Positions 35,564 to 44,601 of a stretch of 64,000 nucleotides of DNA are shown here, in pieces. The stretch covers positions 79,790 through 143,789 of the forward strand of contig SCKI01000004.1 of the NCBI GenBank assembly GCA_004124295.1, in the 5' to 3' direction. The stretch's first letter is position 1, and each line of letters starts with the position of its first letter. This stretch comes from Fidelibacterota bacterium (GTDB taxonomy: Bacteria > Fidelibacterota > Marinisomatia > SCGC-AAA003-L08 > TS1B11). A program made the position numbers and the translations under genes. Below the pieces are notes generated by a model. That model had not been told where the DNA came from. It searched no databases and saw only the letters and a program-made list of their open reading frames with translations.

Positions 35564-35888
35564 ATGAAAAAACGGTCCAGACATCCTGGCTCACATGTGA
35601 TCACGGCATTCATAATGCTGCTGAGTGGAGCCGCTGCCCAGACGGGGTGGATCGACTCCACCCTTGCAACTGGTTCCTTCGCCGATGGCCCGACCCGATC
35701 TGGTGGAGCGCAGTCTGGCTGAGTATACTGGTGTGCAATCCGTGGTCCTCGACCGTGCCTCCAGCCGGCTGGCGGTCCGCTATGACAAGGCCCGCATCAC
35801 CCTCACCGACCTGGAGCACCTGTTGACGACGCTCGGTTATCGTGCCCTGCAGCTGCAAACCGTGCAGGCGGCGCAGGCTTCCCTCTAG
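35564..35888 (+). pseudogene. Frameshifted periplasmic HMA (heavy-metal-associated) domain gene
   Basis: An ATG at 35564 with GGGGAAGAG upstream opens a signal peptide (MKKRSRHPGSHVITAFIMLLSGAAAQ), and this frame stops at 35722. A second frame overlapping it and ending at 35888 encodes the rest of an HMA fold (LVERSLAEYTGVQSVVLDRA, LAVRYDKARITLTDLEHLL, LGYRALQLQ). Joining both needs a frameshift near 35690. The CxxC metal motif expected just before LVERSL is absent (ADGPTRS/ARPD there). It resembles a MerP-like or exported copper-chaperone domain that has lost its metal site and frame. A sequencing indel is possible, but it would not restore the cysteines. It is followed by a strong terminator. 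Confidence 0.55.
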
Positions 35889-35915
35889 CGCTGGAGACTG
35901 AATAAATCTTGCCCC

Positions 35916-35943
35916 AGCCCGGCCAGTTCCGGGCTTTTTTATT
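35916..35943 (+). terminator. Rho-independent terminator
   Basis: AGCCCGG (35916-35922), loop CCAGTT, CCGGGCT (35929-35935), followed by a run of Ts to 35941. It is the clearest intrinsic terminator in the window and ends the lipoprotein 1/HMA transcript before the duplicated leader of lipoprotein 2. Confidence 0.85.
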
Positions 35944-35984
35944 GCCGGGCCACCTGGTTGTCATTCCGAGTTCGGCGACAGACG

Positions 35985-36098
35985 GACGAGGCAGCCCAAT
36001 CCCGCCGCCATGAATGACGGTAATCATCAATAGTATAGTCATATTATCTTGCATAATCGCACATTTTATCGTACCATCAGCCGTTCAGGGGGAACAAT
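35985..36098 (+). promoter_or_regulatory. Conserved leader of lipoprotein gene 2
   Basis: Paralogous to the leader at 34320-34432 over its full length, including ATATTATCTTGC, ATTTTATCGTACCATCAGCC and AGGGGGAACA before the GTG. Its preservation next to a diverged coding region suggests retained promoter or mRNA-leader function. Confidence 0.55.
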
Positions 36099-37064
36099 GT
36101 GAGTAGAAGTTTTCCAACTATTTCTACACTCAGGCTGGCGGCACTGGCTCTGCCAGCCCTTATCATCCTGCTATCCCTTACAGCCTGTGACCTGGGCGAT
36201 CTGGCTAAGCAAGAAATCGGAGTTACCGGAGTTACCGCAGGAATCCCTAATCCGGCAATTGACAGCTATCCGGCCTGGAGCCCGGATGGCACGGTCATTG
36301 CGTTTTATCACCACGGCGTCACGTACGCGTCTTATGCAGAGCGGGGCTACATTATTCACCCTGACTCAGTCGGCATTTGGTTCATTGCTCCTGATGGCAG
36401 TGACAAGCGCATGTTTCTCCAGGGGGGACGCAATCCTGCCTGGGGGCCGCAGGGTAAAAAGTTAGTATTTAATTCTGGTCAACAAATATTTAAGATAATG
36501 GCAAATGGTGATGGTCTTACGCAACTCACATTTGAGGGCCGCAACTTCTTTCCAGCCATTAGCCCTGACGGCAATTCTATCGTGTATGACTCTAACCTGG
36601 ACGACACAAAATATGATGTATGGCTGATGTTAATCGATGGGAAAAACAAGCGGAACATAAGCCTTACTGGGGCATCAACACAGGTGGAGCCTGGGCGAAG
36701 ACCCCGCTGGAGCCCAGACGGCAATAAAATCATCCACGAGCGATTTGACGCTAATACGAACGCGGAAACAGATATCTATACAATGGATACAGGCGGAGCT
36801 CAATCCAAATTTCTAGGCCCTGGATCTACGGCTCGATACTCCCCGGATGGAAGACAAATAACCTTTGCGTACGATTCAAATATCTGGGTTATGGACAATA
36901 CAGGGAAGAACCAAGTCAAACTGACGTCTGATCTTGGCTTTGAACCTAGTTGGTCGCCAGATGGTCAGCATATCGTATACGGTGGACCAGAACATACGCT
37001 CTGGATTATGGAATCGGATGGGCGTAACAAAAGGCAGTTTACATTCAAACCCGATTCGCTTTGA
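36099..37064 (+). CDS. TolB-like beta-propeller lipoprotein 2
   Basis: A 321-residue paralogue of the lipoprotein at 34433. The GTG start follows AGGGGG. The signal peptide ends in a lipobox (LIILLSLTACDLG, cysteine 30). Blade motifs are clearer here: SYPAWSPDGTVIAFY, GIWFIAPDGSDKRMFL, NPAWGPQGKKLVFNSGQQIFKI, FFPAISPDGNSIVYDS, RPRWSPDGNKIIHE, ARYSPDGRQITFAYDSNIWVMDN and PSWSPDGQHIVYGG, making about six to seven PD40 blades. It probably acts as a membrane-anchored periplasmic or surface binding protein. The subtilase gene starts 57 bases downstream and may be co-transcribed. GC content is low for the window. Confidence 0.83.
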   Translation: MSRSFPTISTLRLAALALPALIILLSLTACDLGDLAKQEIGVTGVTAGIPNPAIDSYPAWSPDGTVIAFYHHGVTYASYAERGYIIHPDSVGIWFIAPDGSDKRMFLQGGRNPAWGPQGKKLVFNSGQQIFKIMANGDGLTQLTFEGRNFFPAISPDGNSIVYDSNLDDTKYDVWLMLIDGKNKRNISLTGASTQVEPGRRPRWSPDGNKIIHERFDANTNAETDIYTMDTGGAQSKFLGPGSTARYSPDGRQITFAYDSNIWVMDNTGKNQVKLTSDLGFEPSWSPDGQHIVYGGPEHTLWIMESDGRNKRQFTFKPDSL

Positions 37065-37121
37065 GTAAGATAAGGCTCGTTACAAAACTCCGTTGATAAT
37101 CATAAAGGGGGGAATGGTTAC

Positions 37122-39551
37122 ATGCTTCATAGAAATTCACTATACTTGACAGCGTTGACAATCGTTCTGGTTTCATCGCCAGGCGTAATGCAAACGCGAG
37201 ACTTTGAGCGCGAAATCGTGGTTATGTTTAGCGCCGGAGCATTGCAATTCCCTGAAAATGCTATCGCTGACTTAGATCAGATTACTTTTTCAAATCCTGC
37301 CATACGTGCTGCCCTGGATAACAGGGGTATCACCCGAATTCAAAAAGCATTTCCAAATTTTAAAATTAGTGATACACGGGCTGTATCTCGCACAGGCGAA
37401 GTCGTAGAACTCGCCGATCTTTCAAATATTTATATCATCCCAGTTCCTGATGGACAGGGGATAGCAGAACTGGTCGACGACTTGTCAGCATTCGGAGAGG
37501 TAATATATGCGGAGCCCAATGGTCTCGCAATCCCTGCTGTCGTATATCCGAATGATCCTCTCTTTGATTCTCCAGTTAGCCCTGGCATTGGGGGACATCA
37601 ATGGAACCTGCTGAATACGGGTCAATCAGGAGGAAGTTCCGGTGCTGACATAGATGCACCCGAGGCCTGGGACATTACCATCGGTGATGTGGGCACCACA
37701 ATTGGAGTCGTGGATTTTGGTGTTTGGAACAATCATGAGGATTTATTGGGCAAGGTGACGGGGGATGCCAACTATGGGAACCATGGAACACATGTGGCTG
37801 GAATTGCGGCTGCAAACACAAACAATGGGGTGGGGATTGCCGGAATTGACTGGGCAGCTCAAATAGAAACGCAAGACCTTACCGGGGCTGATGATGTGGG
37901 TGTTTATAACGCGATTATGGATGCAGTAAATGCCGGTTCTGATGTTCTCAATAACAGTTGGCTGTTGTGCTCTAACTGCCAAAATCCGGTACCCACACCA
38001 AGGTATTCCATTACGGTTAGATTGGCGTTTGCAAACGCGTACAAGCTAAATGTGGTGGCAGCTGTTGCGATGGGTAATTACAATTCTGCAACAACGTATT
38101 ACCCGGCAGGTTTTGGACAAGGCATCATAGCAGTAGGTGCAACGAACAGAGACGATTTGCGCTGGGACTGGGAAGGCACCCAGGGTTCAAATTCCGGCAG
38201 CCATATTGATGTTGTGGCACCCGGTGAGGATATAATAAGCACAGTGACATATTTTGTCGGCTTATATGGAGGTAGATATGACGTATTCACCGGCACATCA
38301 ATGGCCACACCGCATATCTCAGGTATTGCCGGGTTACTTTTAGCTCAAAACCCCAATCTTTATAACGATGATATCGAGCAGGTAATAAGGATATCAGCAG
38401 AGGATAAAGGTGTATCTGGTTTTGATAACCTCTACGGCGACGGCCGCGTCAACGCCCGCAAGGCACTCGATCTCATCCGCCCGCCCAATGTTCTGAGCCA
38501 ATTAACTGCGAGCGGTGGAACCGCCACAAACCCAAGCGGCCAAATCGGGGTCATCTTCTATAGTACGCCCGGTCTGGCGGACGGGGCGTACTGGGCCAAT
38601 CGGTGGGAAGTGAGAAAAACCGTCACCTTCACCGAAACTTATGAATCCGCACCTTATGTGTGGGGCCGGGGCGCGGCGACGGATGGGTATTCCGATGACA
38701 ACCCCAATTATGGCATGGGGTGGAGCGGCGTCGTGGGCGGGAGTGTGACCACCACGGGAGCTGAGTTGCGTACGTATGCATATCAAGTCTGGGAGATACT
38801 TCAAAACTTTGAAGTCGGGGAATATTTGGGCTGGTTTCCCACCTCGCCAAGCAATGTCCTCCTTGCCTACACAGCACTGGGGGTGCCACAGCCCGATCCG
38901 CCCCCCGGCGCGCCGACGAACCTGCAGATCACGAATTTGATACAGTTAGGCCAACCTGTTCAGCTGGCCTGGAACGCCAATCCCGAGCCGGACATCAATT
39001 ACTATAGAGTCTGGCGGGAATGCACTGATCTGGCCGACCCGGCCTGCAATCTGCAGGCGATTGGCGCCACTGCCGGTACCTCTTACACGGATACCTGGGT
39101 GAGCGTCGAGTGGCCATTCCCCGGCGTGGAAATATTTACCTACTACGTCTCGGCCGTGGATGATGGCGGCAATGAATCGGCCAAATCTTCCCCGGCGGAC
39201 ACTTGGGGTGATTGGTTGATGAAGCAGTTGGGTCCCGAGATTGCCAGCCTGCCGGAGCAGTACGCCTTGCATCCGGCCCACCCCAACCCCTTCAATCCGG
39301 CCACAACGATCCAATATGACCTGCCCGAACCCAGCCAGGTGCAGCTGGTGGTCTACGATCTGGCTGGCCGGACAGTAACCACCCTGGTGAGCGGTGTGGT
39401 GAACGCCGGATACGGGGCCGCCCTCTGGCAGGGCCGGGATGGGTCCGGCCGGCCTGTGCCGACGGGGGTCTACATTTACCGCATCATTGCCACTGGCCTG
39501 GACAGCGGGGAGCGCTTCACCCAGACCCGCAAGATGGTTTTACTCAAATAA
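37122..39551 (+). CDS. Secreted subtilisin-family (S8) serine protease with sorting domain
   Basis: An 809-residue exported protease. The N-terminal signal region (MLHRNSLYLTALTIVLVSSPG) is followed by a propeptide of about 130 residues. The catalytic triad is D198 (TTIGVVDFGVW), H221 (NHGTHVAGIAA) and S393 (FTGTSMATPHISG), all intact. After the protease domain come a beta-rich region (500-610) and a fibronectin III-like domain (about 610-700). A C-terminal sorting-type domain closes the chain (HPAHPNPFNPATTIQYDLPE ... QTRKMVLLK). It is predicted to be secreted and processed by a type IX-like system, whose core genes are not in this window. The tail is nearly identical in DNA to that of the protease at 46469, even past the stop codon. 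GGGGGG lies 9 bases before the ATG. Confidence 0.92.
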   Translation: MLHRNSLYLTALTIVLVSSPGVMQTRDFEREIVVMFSAGALQFPENAIADLDQITFSNPAIRAALDNRGITRIQKAFPNFKISDTRAVSRTGEVVELADLSNIYIIPVPDGQGIAELVDDLSAFGEVIYAEPNGLAIPAVVYPNDPLFDSPVSPGIGGHQWNLLNTGQSGGSSGADIDAPEAWDITIGDVGTTIGVVDFGVWNNHEDLLGKVTGDANYGNHGTHVAGIAAANTNNGVGIAGIDWAAQIETQDLTGADDVGVYNAIMDAVNAGSDVLNNSWLLCSNCQNPVPTPRYSITVRLAFANAYKLNVVAAVAMGNYNSATTYYPAGFGQGIIAVGATNRDDLRWDWEGTQGSNSGSHIDVVAPGEDIISTVTYFVGLYGGRYDVFTGTSMATPHISGIAGLLLAQNPNLYNDDIEQVIRISAEDKGVSGFDNLYGDGRVNARKALDLIRPPNVLSQLTASGGTATNPSGQIGVIFYSTPGLADGAYWANRWEVRKTVTFTETYESAPYVWGRGAATDGYSDDNPNYGMGWSGVVGGSVTTTGAELRTYAYQVWEILQNFEVGEYLGWFPTSPSNVLLAYTALGVPQPDPPPGAPTNLQITNLIQLGQPVQLAWNANPEPDINYYRVWRECTDLADPACNLQAIGATAGTSYTDTWVSVEWPFPGVEIFTYYVSAVDDGGNESAKSSPADTWGDWLMKQLGPEIASLPEQYALHPAHPNPFNPATTIQYDLPEPSQVQLVVYDLAGRTVTTLVSGVVNAGYGAALWQGRDGSGRPVPTGVYIYRIIATGLDSGERFTQTRKMVLLK

Positions 39552-39632
39552 GCTTGCCCTGAGCTTGCCGAAGGGCTTGCCCTGAGCGCTTCGAGTGCGC
39601 CGCGCTTCCTCAGCACAGCCTTGCGGAAGGAG
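39549..39632. repeat. Composite dispersed palindromic repeat
   Basis: Starts at the subtilase stop codon: AGCTTGCCCTGAGCTTGCCG, AAGGGCTTGCCCTGAGCGCT, then the core 39580-39630 shared with 32323-32374. It separates the convergent subtilase and TonB-receptor genes. Confidence 0.75.
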
Positions 39633-39638
39633 CCTGCC

Positions 39639-42092
39639 CTAAAAATCCTCCTCGAAATCCCCCTCCCGGTCCTCCCGGTTCCGGCGCTCCTTGAAGCTGT
39701 TGAAATTGTAGGTCAGGGTCAGCACTGCCGTGGGCGAACGGCGGGTCGAAAGGCTGTAGTAGTCGAAGCCGGGGCCCTGGGTGGTGACCTCGCGCTTCGC
39801 CGTGCGCAAGATGTCCCCCAGTTGCAGAGTCGCGTTCAGGCGCTTGCCCAGCAGGGACTGCCTGATGGCCAGACTCACCGTCTGCATCCCTGCACGGCGG
39901 CCCTGGGCCGATACGGATGGGCTGGTCATCCGTGCGACCAGCTGAATGCGGGTATTTTCCCCGATCCGGAAGGTGTTGTTCAGCCGCAGATTCCAGTTCT
40001 CGCTGGAGCGGGAGAAGTCGCGTCCGTCCAGGGCCCCATCGAGCTGAAAAGTGTACACGGTACCGATGATATTGATGTTCCACCACCTGATCTGGCGCAG
40101 ATTAAGCATGGCCTCCAGCCCAACGGACCGGCTGGTGCCGATATTTTCGGGCCGGGTAAGCATGATGTTGGTATCATAGATGGAGCGGATGCGCTCCACC
40201 ACGTTCTCCACCTGGCGCAGGTAGGTCTCCAGGGAGAGGACATTCCGCCCCAGGGGCAGTTGCAGGCCCAGCTCGTAGGAGTTGATGTAGGACGGTTCCA
40301 GGGCCGGATTGCCGCTGCGGACATTGTAGGCATTTTCCCAGGTCAGGAACGGTTCCAGGAACCAGCCCCGGGGCCGCCGGATGCGCAGGGAATAGCTGGC
40401 CAGCAGCTGCACCCGCTCGCTGATATTGTAGGACGTATGCAGGGAGGGGAAAACATCCCAGCGGTCGATGGTAAAGGCTTCCTGCAGCTCCGGGGTGTCG
40501 ATATTGCGGTAGGTGTATTCTCCCCGCACCCCAACCTGATAGCTCAGGGCCCGGCCCTCGTTGGCATATTGGGCAAACAGGGAGTGGATGTCGCGGCGAT
40601 AGTCGATGTTGTTGCCAAACTCGGGCTGGTCCAGATAGACCCCCTGCTGGGGGTCGTAATAGAGGACGCCGGTTTCGTCCTCGCTGCTGCCGACACGGCC
40701 CTGGTAGCCGGCCTCGAAGCGGGAGCTTTCGCTCAGCGGCCGGGTGTATTCCAGCTGGGTCCGGAATTGGAGCGCGGGCCCTTTTTCGATAACCTGCTGT
40801 CCCTCGGTGATGATATTGTCGAGGGTAAATAGCTCGCTGATACTGGTTTCATCACCGCCCCGGGAACTGAAATACAGCCGGACCTTGAGCTCGTGTAGAG
40901 GTCGGGCAAACTTGTGGCTGTACTCACCGTTGATGGCCAGGAACACGCCGCCCCGGTCTGTCTGGCTGGCGCTGAGATACTGGTCCAGCAGGCTGCCCGG
41001 TTCGACGCTTTCCTCAAATTCGAGGTTGCTCCCCCGGGAATAGTTCATCTGTCCCAGACGGAAGCCAAGGGTAACAACATCCTTTTGGGTCAGGTCGGCC
41101 GAGAGCTCGCCCTGGAAGTTGTAGCGTTGCATCCGGAACAGGTTGGTGCCGTCGGAGACCAGCGAGGTGGTGGTGCCGTTGAAGGTGGTGATGTTTTCCG
41201 CCTGCAGCGTGCCGGGGAAATTCCGCTGGTTCAAATTAGCCCCCAGCGCGGCGTTCCATTTATTGGTCCGGTAGCTGATCAAAAAGTCGCCGCCGTAATT
41301 CTCGTACAGCCCGCCGTGACTGTTCAGCAGTCCGCTCACCCCTTGAAGGATACTCTTCTTGGTGATGATATTGATGATCCCTGCCACGCCGTCGGGGTCG
41401 TATTTGGCGGAGGGGTTGGTCATAATCTCGATGGTGCTGATGATGCTGGCCGGGGTCTGCTGCAGGACGTCGTTGGCATCCAGCACCGTGGGGCGGCCAT
41501 CAATGAGCACGGTAAAGCTGCTGCTCCCGCGCAGCTCGACATTTCCGTCAATATCGACAGTTATCGAGGGGACGTTTTCCAGCGCATCCACCGCCGACCC
41601 GGCCACAGCAGTGAGTTGCCCGGACACGTCCACTATCTTTTTATCCAGTTTGTAGGTCACCAGGGGCCGTTCCTGCACGACCTCAATGGCCTCGGACTGG
41701 ATGACCGCCGGCCGCAGCCCGATGGTGCCCAGGTTCGCCGTTGGCCGCCGGGGCAAGATCATCAGCGTATCAATAGAGCGGGCGTAATAGCCGATGAATT
41801 TGGCTTTCAGGAAGTAGCGTCCCGGCAGGAGATCCTGCAGGGTAAAGTTGCCTGCGGCGTCAGTGGTGCTGCCGGTGACCAGCACACTGTCCCGGGCCCG
41901 GAACAGGGATATGTTGGCGTATTCGAGGGGCGTCTGGGAGGCTTCGTCCACCACCGTACCGCTGATCTCGCCGATGGGCTCCATGCGGAATTGCCGGTTG
42001 CCGGACCTCGGACGCTGGCCGCGCTGGGCCGATAATAGCGTTGCGCCGAAGATCAACAGGCCGGCGGCCAGGATGATAGTGCGTGGTTTCAT
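39639..42092 (-). CDS. TonB-dependent-receptor-like outer-membrane barrel protein
   Basis: An 817-residue protein with a signal peptide (MKPRTIILAAGLLIFGATLLSAQ). Residues about 38-120 are a carboxypeptidase-regulatory-like domain (GEISGTVVDEASQTPLEYANI, GNFTLQDLLPGRYFLKAKFIGY). Residues about 145-245 are a TonB plug (SGQLTAVAGSAVDALENVPS, VELRGSSSFTVLIDGRPTVL, ASIISTIEIMTNPSAKYDPDGVAGIINIITKK). The remainder is a beta-barrel of the outer-membrane family found in Bacteroidota relatives (PF14905 type). Substrate is unknown; no SusD partner is adjacent, so it is not a classic SusCD pair. AGGAA lies 8 bases before the ATG. A TATAAT on the minus strand at 42211-42216 may be its -10 element. Confidence 0.9.
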   Translation of the reverse strand: MKPRTIILAAGLLIFGATLLSAQRGQRPRSGNRQFRMEPIGEISGTVVDEASQTPLEYANISLFRARDSVLVTGSTTDAAGNFTLQDLLPGRYFLKAKFIGYYARSIDTLMILPRRPTANLGTIGLRPAVIQSEAIEVVQERPLVTYKLDKKIVDVSGQLTAVAGSAVDALENVPSITVDIDGNVELRGSSSFTVLIDGRPTVLDANDVLQQTPASIISTIEIMTNPSAKYDPDGVAGIINIITKKSILQGVSGLLNSHGGLYENYGGDFLISYRTNKWNAALGANLNQRNFPGTLQAENITTFNGTTTSLVSDGTNLFRMQRYNFQGELSADLTQKDVVTLGFRLGQMNYSRGSNLEFEESVEPGSLLDQYLSASQTDRGGVFLAINGEYSHKFARPLHELKVRLYFSSRGGDETSISELFTLDNIITEGQQVIEKGPALQFRTQLEYTRPLSESSRFEAGYQGRVGSSEDETGVLYYDPQQGVYLDQPEFGNNIDYRRDIHSLFAQYANEGRALSYQVGVRGEYTYRNIDTPELQEAFTIDRWDVFPSLHTSYNISERVQLLASYSLRIRRPRGWFLEPFLTWENAYNVRSGNPALEPSYINSYELGLQLPLGRNVLSLETYLRQVENVVERIRSIYDTNIMLTRPENIGTSRSVGLEAMLNLRQIRWWNINIIGTVYTFQLDGALDGRDFSRSSENWNLRLNNTFRIGENTRIQLVARMTSPSVSAQGRRAGMQTVSLAIRQSLLGKRLNATLQLGDILRTAKREVTTQGPGFDYYSLSTRRSPTAVLTLTYNFNSFKERRNREDREGDFEEDF

Positions 42093-42428
42093 GCGCTCAT
42101 TTCCTCAAAGTTACGGTTCGCTCCAAGCCGCCCTCCCAGGGCAGCGCCAAGGGTAACTCCCGGAGGCAGACACGGCAGTCCTCTCCGGCAGATTGACCGC
42201 CGACGGGTCAATTATACCCTATAGACGCACCCGATTCGGTAAGGTTAACGGCGGGGTAATCAGTGGCAGGAGCAGTGGGCAGTAGCAGGGGCGGTGGTCA
42301 GTGATCAGTAAGCCCCAGCCCAACCGCCCCATCATTTCCTTGCCTTATGCCCCGAAATGGGCGACCTTTCATTGAAAGTTCCTGATAAAGTCCTGTTTCA
42401 TTTTACCCTTAGTAGTTGGGGGGATTCC
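42093..42428. other. Divergent intergenic region with repeats
   Basis: A 336-bp region. TATAAT on the minus strand (42211-42216) is a possible -10 for the receptor gene, without a good -35. CAGTGGCAGGAGCAGTGGGC at 42261-42280 and the following 30 bases are a CAGTAGCAGT-family repeat. GGGGGG ends 5 bases before the ATG at 42429. No coding region is visible. Confidence 0.45.
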
Positions 42429-43130
42429 ATGAAGGCAGCAGCATTTTCTCGAGGCAGCGCAACAATCCTGGCAGCACTGTATCTGGCGGCCGGGGCCGCA
42501 CCGGCCTACGGACAGAACGGCTGGACGGATGGCAGCAACGTAGTTTATACGACCATAGCCACCGATAAAGTCGGCATCGGGACGGCCAGTCCCGCAGAGG
42601 AACTTCATATCCACAAGGCTTCAGGTACTTATCCTCGTATTCAGATAACGGATAATACCACCACTGATGCTCAAAACAACGGCCTGATTATTCAGTTAGA
42701 CGGCTCTCAGGGGGTAGGGTTTTGGAATTTTGAGAACACGGAAATGTATTTTGCAACGGCCAACAGCAGAAGAATGACAATACTGTCCGGCGGCAACGTC
42801 GGCATAGGGACGGACGGCCCTCAATCCAAGTTAGCTGTGGACGGAATAATCACAGCCAAGGAAGTCAAGGTAACCTCTACCGGCTGGCCCGACTATGTCT
42901 TCGGTTCTGATTACAACCTGATGCCCCTCAGCGCAGTGGCTGCCTATATTGCGGCCCACGGCCATCTGCCGGAGGTTCCATCGACCGAGGAAGTGGCGGC
43001 CAATGGGATCAGCCTGGGGGCCTCTCAGGCGTTGCTGCTGAAGAAAATCGAGGAGCTGACCCTGTATATGATCGAGATGCAACAGGAGAACGAAGCGCTG
43101 AGGGAGCGGCTGGGCAAACTGGAGAACTAA
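42429..43130 (+). CDS. Tail-fibre-like secreted protein with C-terminal coiled coil
   Basis: A 233-residue protein from the ATG at 42429, which has GGGGGG 5 bases upstream and opens a signal peptide (MKAAAFSRGSATILAALYLAAGAAPAYGQ). Two KVGIGTASP/NVGIGTDGP motifs frame a beta-rich head (about 50-150). The C-terminal part (SAVAAYIAAHGHLPEVPSTEEVAANG, GASQALLLKKIEELTLYMIEMQQENEALRERL) is a trimerising-type coiled coil known from tail-fibre/collar-like proteins of Bacteroidota relatives. No S74 peptidase signature is seen. It is probably a surface-exposed oligomer. The array of lipoproteins and protease fragments starts 31 bases downstream on the same strand. Confidence 0.75.
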   Translation: MKAAAFSRGSATILAALYLAAGAAPAYGQNGWTDGSNVVYTTIATDKVGIGTASPAEELHIHKASGTYPRIQITDNTTTDAQNNGLIIQLDGSQGVGFWNFENTEMYFATANSRRMTILSGGNVGIGTDGPQSKLAVDGIITAKEVKVTSTGWPDYVFGSDYNLMPLSAVAAYIAAHGHLPEVPSTEEVAANGISLGASQALLLKKIEELTLYMIEMQQENEALRERLGKLEN

Positions 43131-43161
43131 TGGGGGAAAAACTAATGGGAGCAGATAAATA

Positions 43162-43584
43162 ATGAAACAGACGCTGATTGTAGCCCTGCAGATGGGCTTT
43201 GTCATAGCTTTGGCGGGCTGCCAGGAGGATGTGCCCGACGCCGATCTGATAGGCACCCTGTGGACCCTGCAATCCATAGAAGTGCCGGGAGAACCAGACA
43301 TCCTGCCTGGCGCTACCAAGGTATACAACATCCAATTCTTTGGGGACTACCGTCTTAAGGGGCGAGATGACTGCAATGGTTACAGTGGCATCTATGCGCT
43401 CTCAGGAGAATCAGAAATAAAGTTAGGTCGTATTGTCACAACACTCAGGGGTTGTGGACCGTCAAGAATAGGGGGCCATTACTACCAGGCACTTCGTGTT
43501 GTTGATGCCCATGATATTATAGGCAATACTCTAAAGTTGCAGTACGATATTGGGTCGGCGCTAAAGTATCAAAATCTGGAGTAG
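43162..43584 (+). CDS. META-domain lipoprotein A1
   Basis: A 140-residue lipoprotein. The signal peptide ends in the lipobox LAGC (VIALAGCQED, cysteine 20). The mature part is a META/HslJ-like domain: LIGTLWTLQSIEVPGE, DCNGYSGIYALSG, and later a GNTLKLQYDIG strand. It shares nearly its whole mature region with the lipoprotein at 46040-46462, but its signal peptide is different. GGGAG precedes the ATG. META domains occur in heat-shock HslJ and in envelope proteins; their role is not well defined. It is the first unit of the alternating array; the next gene starts 6 bases after its stop. Confidence 0.78.
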   Translation: MKQTLIVALQMGFVIALAGCQEDVPDADLIGTLWTLQSIEVPGEPDILPGATKVYNIQFFGDYRLKGRDDCNGYSGIYALSGESEIKLGRIVTTLRGCGPSRIGGHYYQALRVVDAHDIIGNTLKLQYDIGSALKYQNLE

Positions 43585-43590
43585 ACAACA

Positions 43591-44034
43591 ATGGTGAGCC
43601 TAAGGAAAATGATGAAAAAGAACTACCTTTATATTAAGCAAATTGGTATAATCGTCGCTCTGGTCGGCCATCTAGGCCCAGTGGAGGCCCAGGTAAGCCA
43701 GGGTGGCCGTCCCTATAGCTTTTCCAGTATTGTGGCCGACTCAATTGCTACCCGCACTATGGCTAACCTAGATGTGGCTGCGCTGCTGCTTGAGGATGAG
43801 CTGGAAGCGGCACAGGGCGCACCGGTCCCTCCCCGTTTTGGTTATGCCTTCAGCGTGAGCCTGGGGCTGGGAAGTGCCGGCACTTGGACCGACCTGCCCA
43901 ACGGAGACCGGCTGTGGAGGCTGCGCATTTCAGCCCCAGGCGCTTACTCCATCAACCTGCTTTATGATGATTTCTGGTTGCCGGAGGGTGGGAGGCAGGT
44001 GATGTTGATTAAGGGGCTTGTGAGGCAGCAGTGA
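43591..44034 (+). CDS. Truncated N-terminal copy B1 of the Lys-C-like protease
   Basis: 147 residues. After a signal peptide (to VGHLGPVEAQ) the sequence VSQGGRPYSFSS, LDVAALLLEDELEAAQG, PPRFGYAFSVSLGLGSAGTW, WRLRISAPGAYSINLLYDDFWLP is almost identical to the pro-region of the 761-residue protease at 46469. Homology stops after WLP-GG-R, where the full-length gene continues FFIYNADH but this copy reads QVMLIKGLVRQQ and stops. No protease domain remains. The ATG context (GGAGTAGACAACA) is conserved with the start of the full-length gene, which uses TTG. It may encode a free secreted prodomain or be a decayed duplicate. Confidence 0.62.
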   Translation: MVSLRKMMKKNYLYIKQIGIIVALVGHLGPVEAQVSQGGRPYSFSSIVADSIATRTMANLDVAALLLEDELEAAQGAPVPPRFGYAFSVSLGLGSAGTWTDLPNGDRLWRLRISAPGAYSINLLYDDFWLPEGGRQVMLIKGLVRQQ

Positions 44035-44051
44035 AGCTAAGGAGAATTAAA

Positions 44052-44525
44052 ATGGGAAAAACGTTAACTTTCATATTAACCGTGGCTAGTGCCGTGACAC
44101 TGGCAAGCTGCGATGGCGAAGCGCCCCGAGAGGTTATAGATGCCATACCAATCGTCCTTGTTGATGATTCTACCTATCGGGCCTACTTTATTCTCGTGGT
44201 TGACAGCCTACCGGTCATCACGCAGATACAGGGAAATATCGAGGGGGATATCCTGCATCTGAACATCAAATATCTGGGGGGCTGCGAAGAGCAGGAGTTT
44301 GAGATGTTTGCAGGGCGATTTATTAGCTATAGCCTACCACCTCAAGGCCATACCCTGCTTGTTAATAGCGTGTCTCACGACACCTGCAAGGTCGAAACAA
44401 GGACAACCTTGACCTTCGATCTAACCCCTTACAGGGAATATCTTCAGTCGAGCGGGTTGGTTAATTATGGACCGATAATTGTTGGGATTAACCGGGGCTT
44501 ATTAGCTTTTGCTTATCATTATTAA
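44052..44525 (+). CDS. Small lipoprotein C1 (GGC-E / FDLTPY family)
   Basis: 157 residues from the ATG at 44052, chosen over a GTG at 44031 because AAGGAG lies 7 bases upstream and a signal peptide follows (MGKTLTFILTVASAVTLASCDGE, cysteine 20). The mature part is a beta-sandwich-like chain with LHLNIKYLGGCEEQEFEMF, a second cysteine (SHDTCKVETRTT) that may form a disulphide with the first, and TFDLTPYREYLQ. The pattern recalls NigD-like lipoproteins of Bacteroidota, but the match is by motif only. It pairs with C2 at 45048. It sits between two truncated protease copies. Confidence 0.72.
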   Translation: MGKTLTFILTVASAVTLASCDGEAPREVIDAIPIVLVDDSTYRAYFILVVDSLPVITQIQGNIEGDILHLNIKYLGGCEEQEFEMFAGRFISYSLPPQGHTLLVNSVSHDTCKVETRTTLTFDLTPYREYLQSSGLVNYGPIIVGINRGLLAFAYHY

Positions 44526-44601
44526 CTGTGTCATGGATATGGCTGGATAATACTATTCTGTTCATATTCAAACGGGTTACAGTGAGAGGAGCCTGATCAG
44601 C

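Noticed and set aside
40914..42035. 373-residue plus-strand frame
   Set aside because: Antisense to the TonB-type receptor; no domain.
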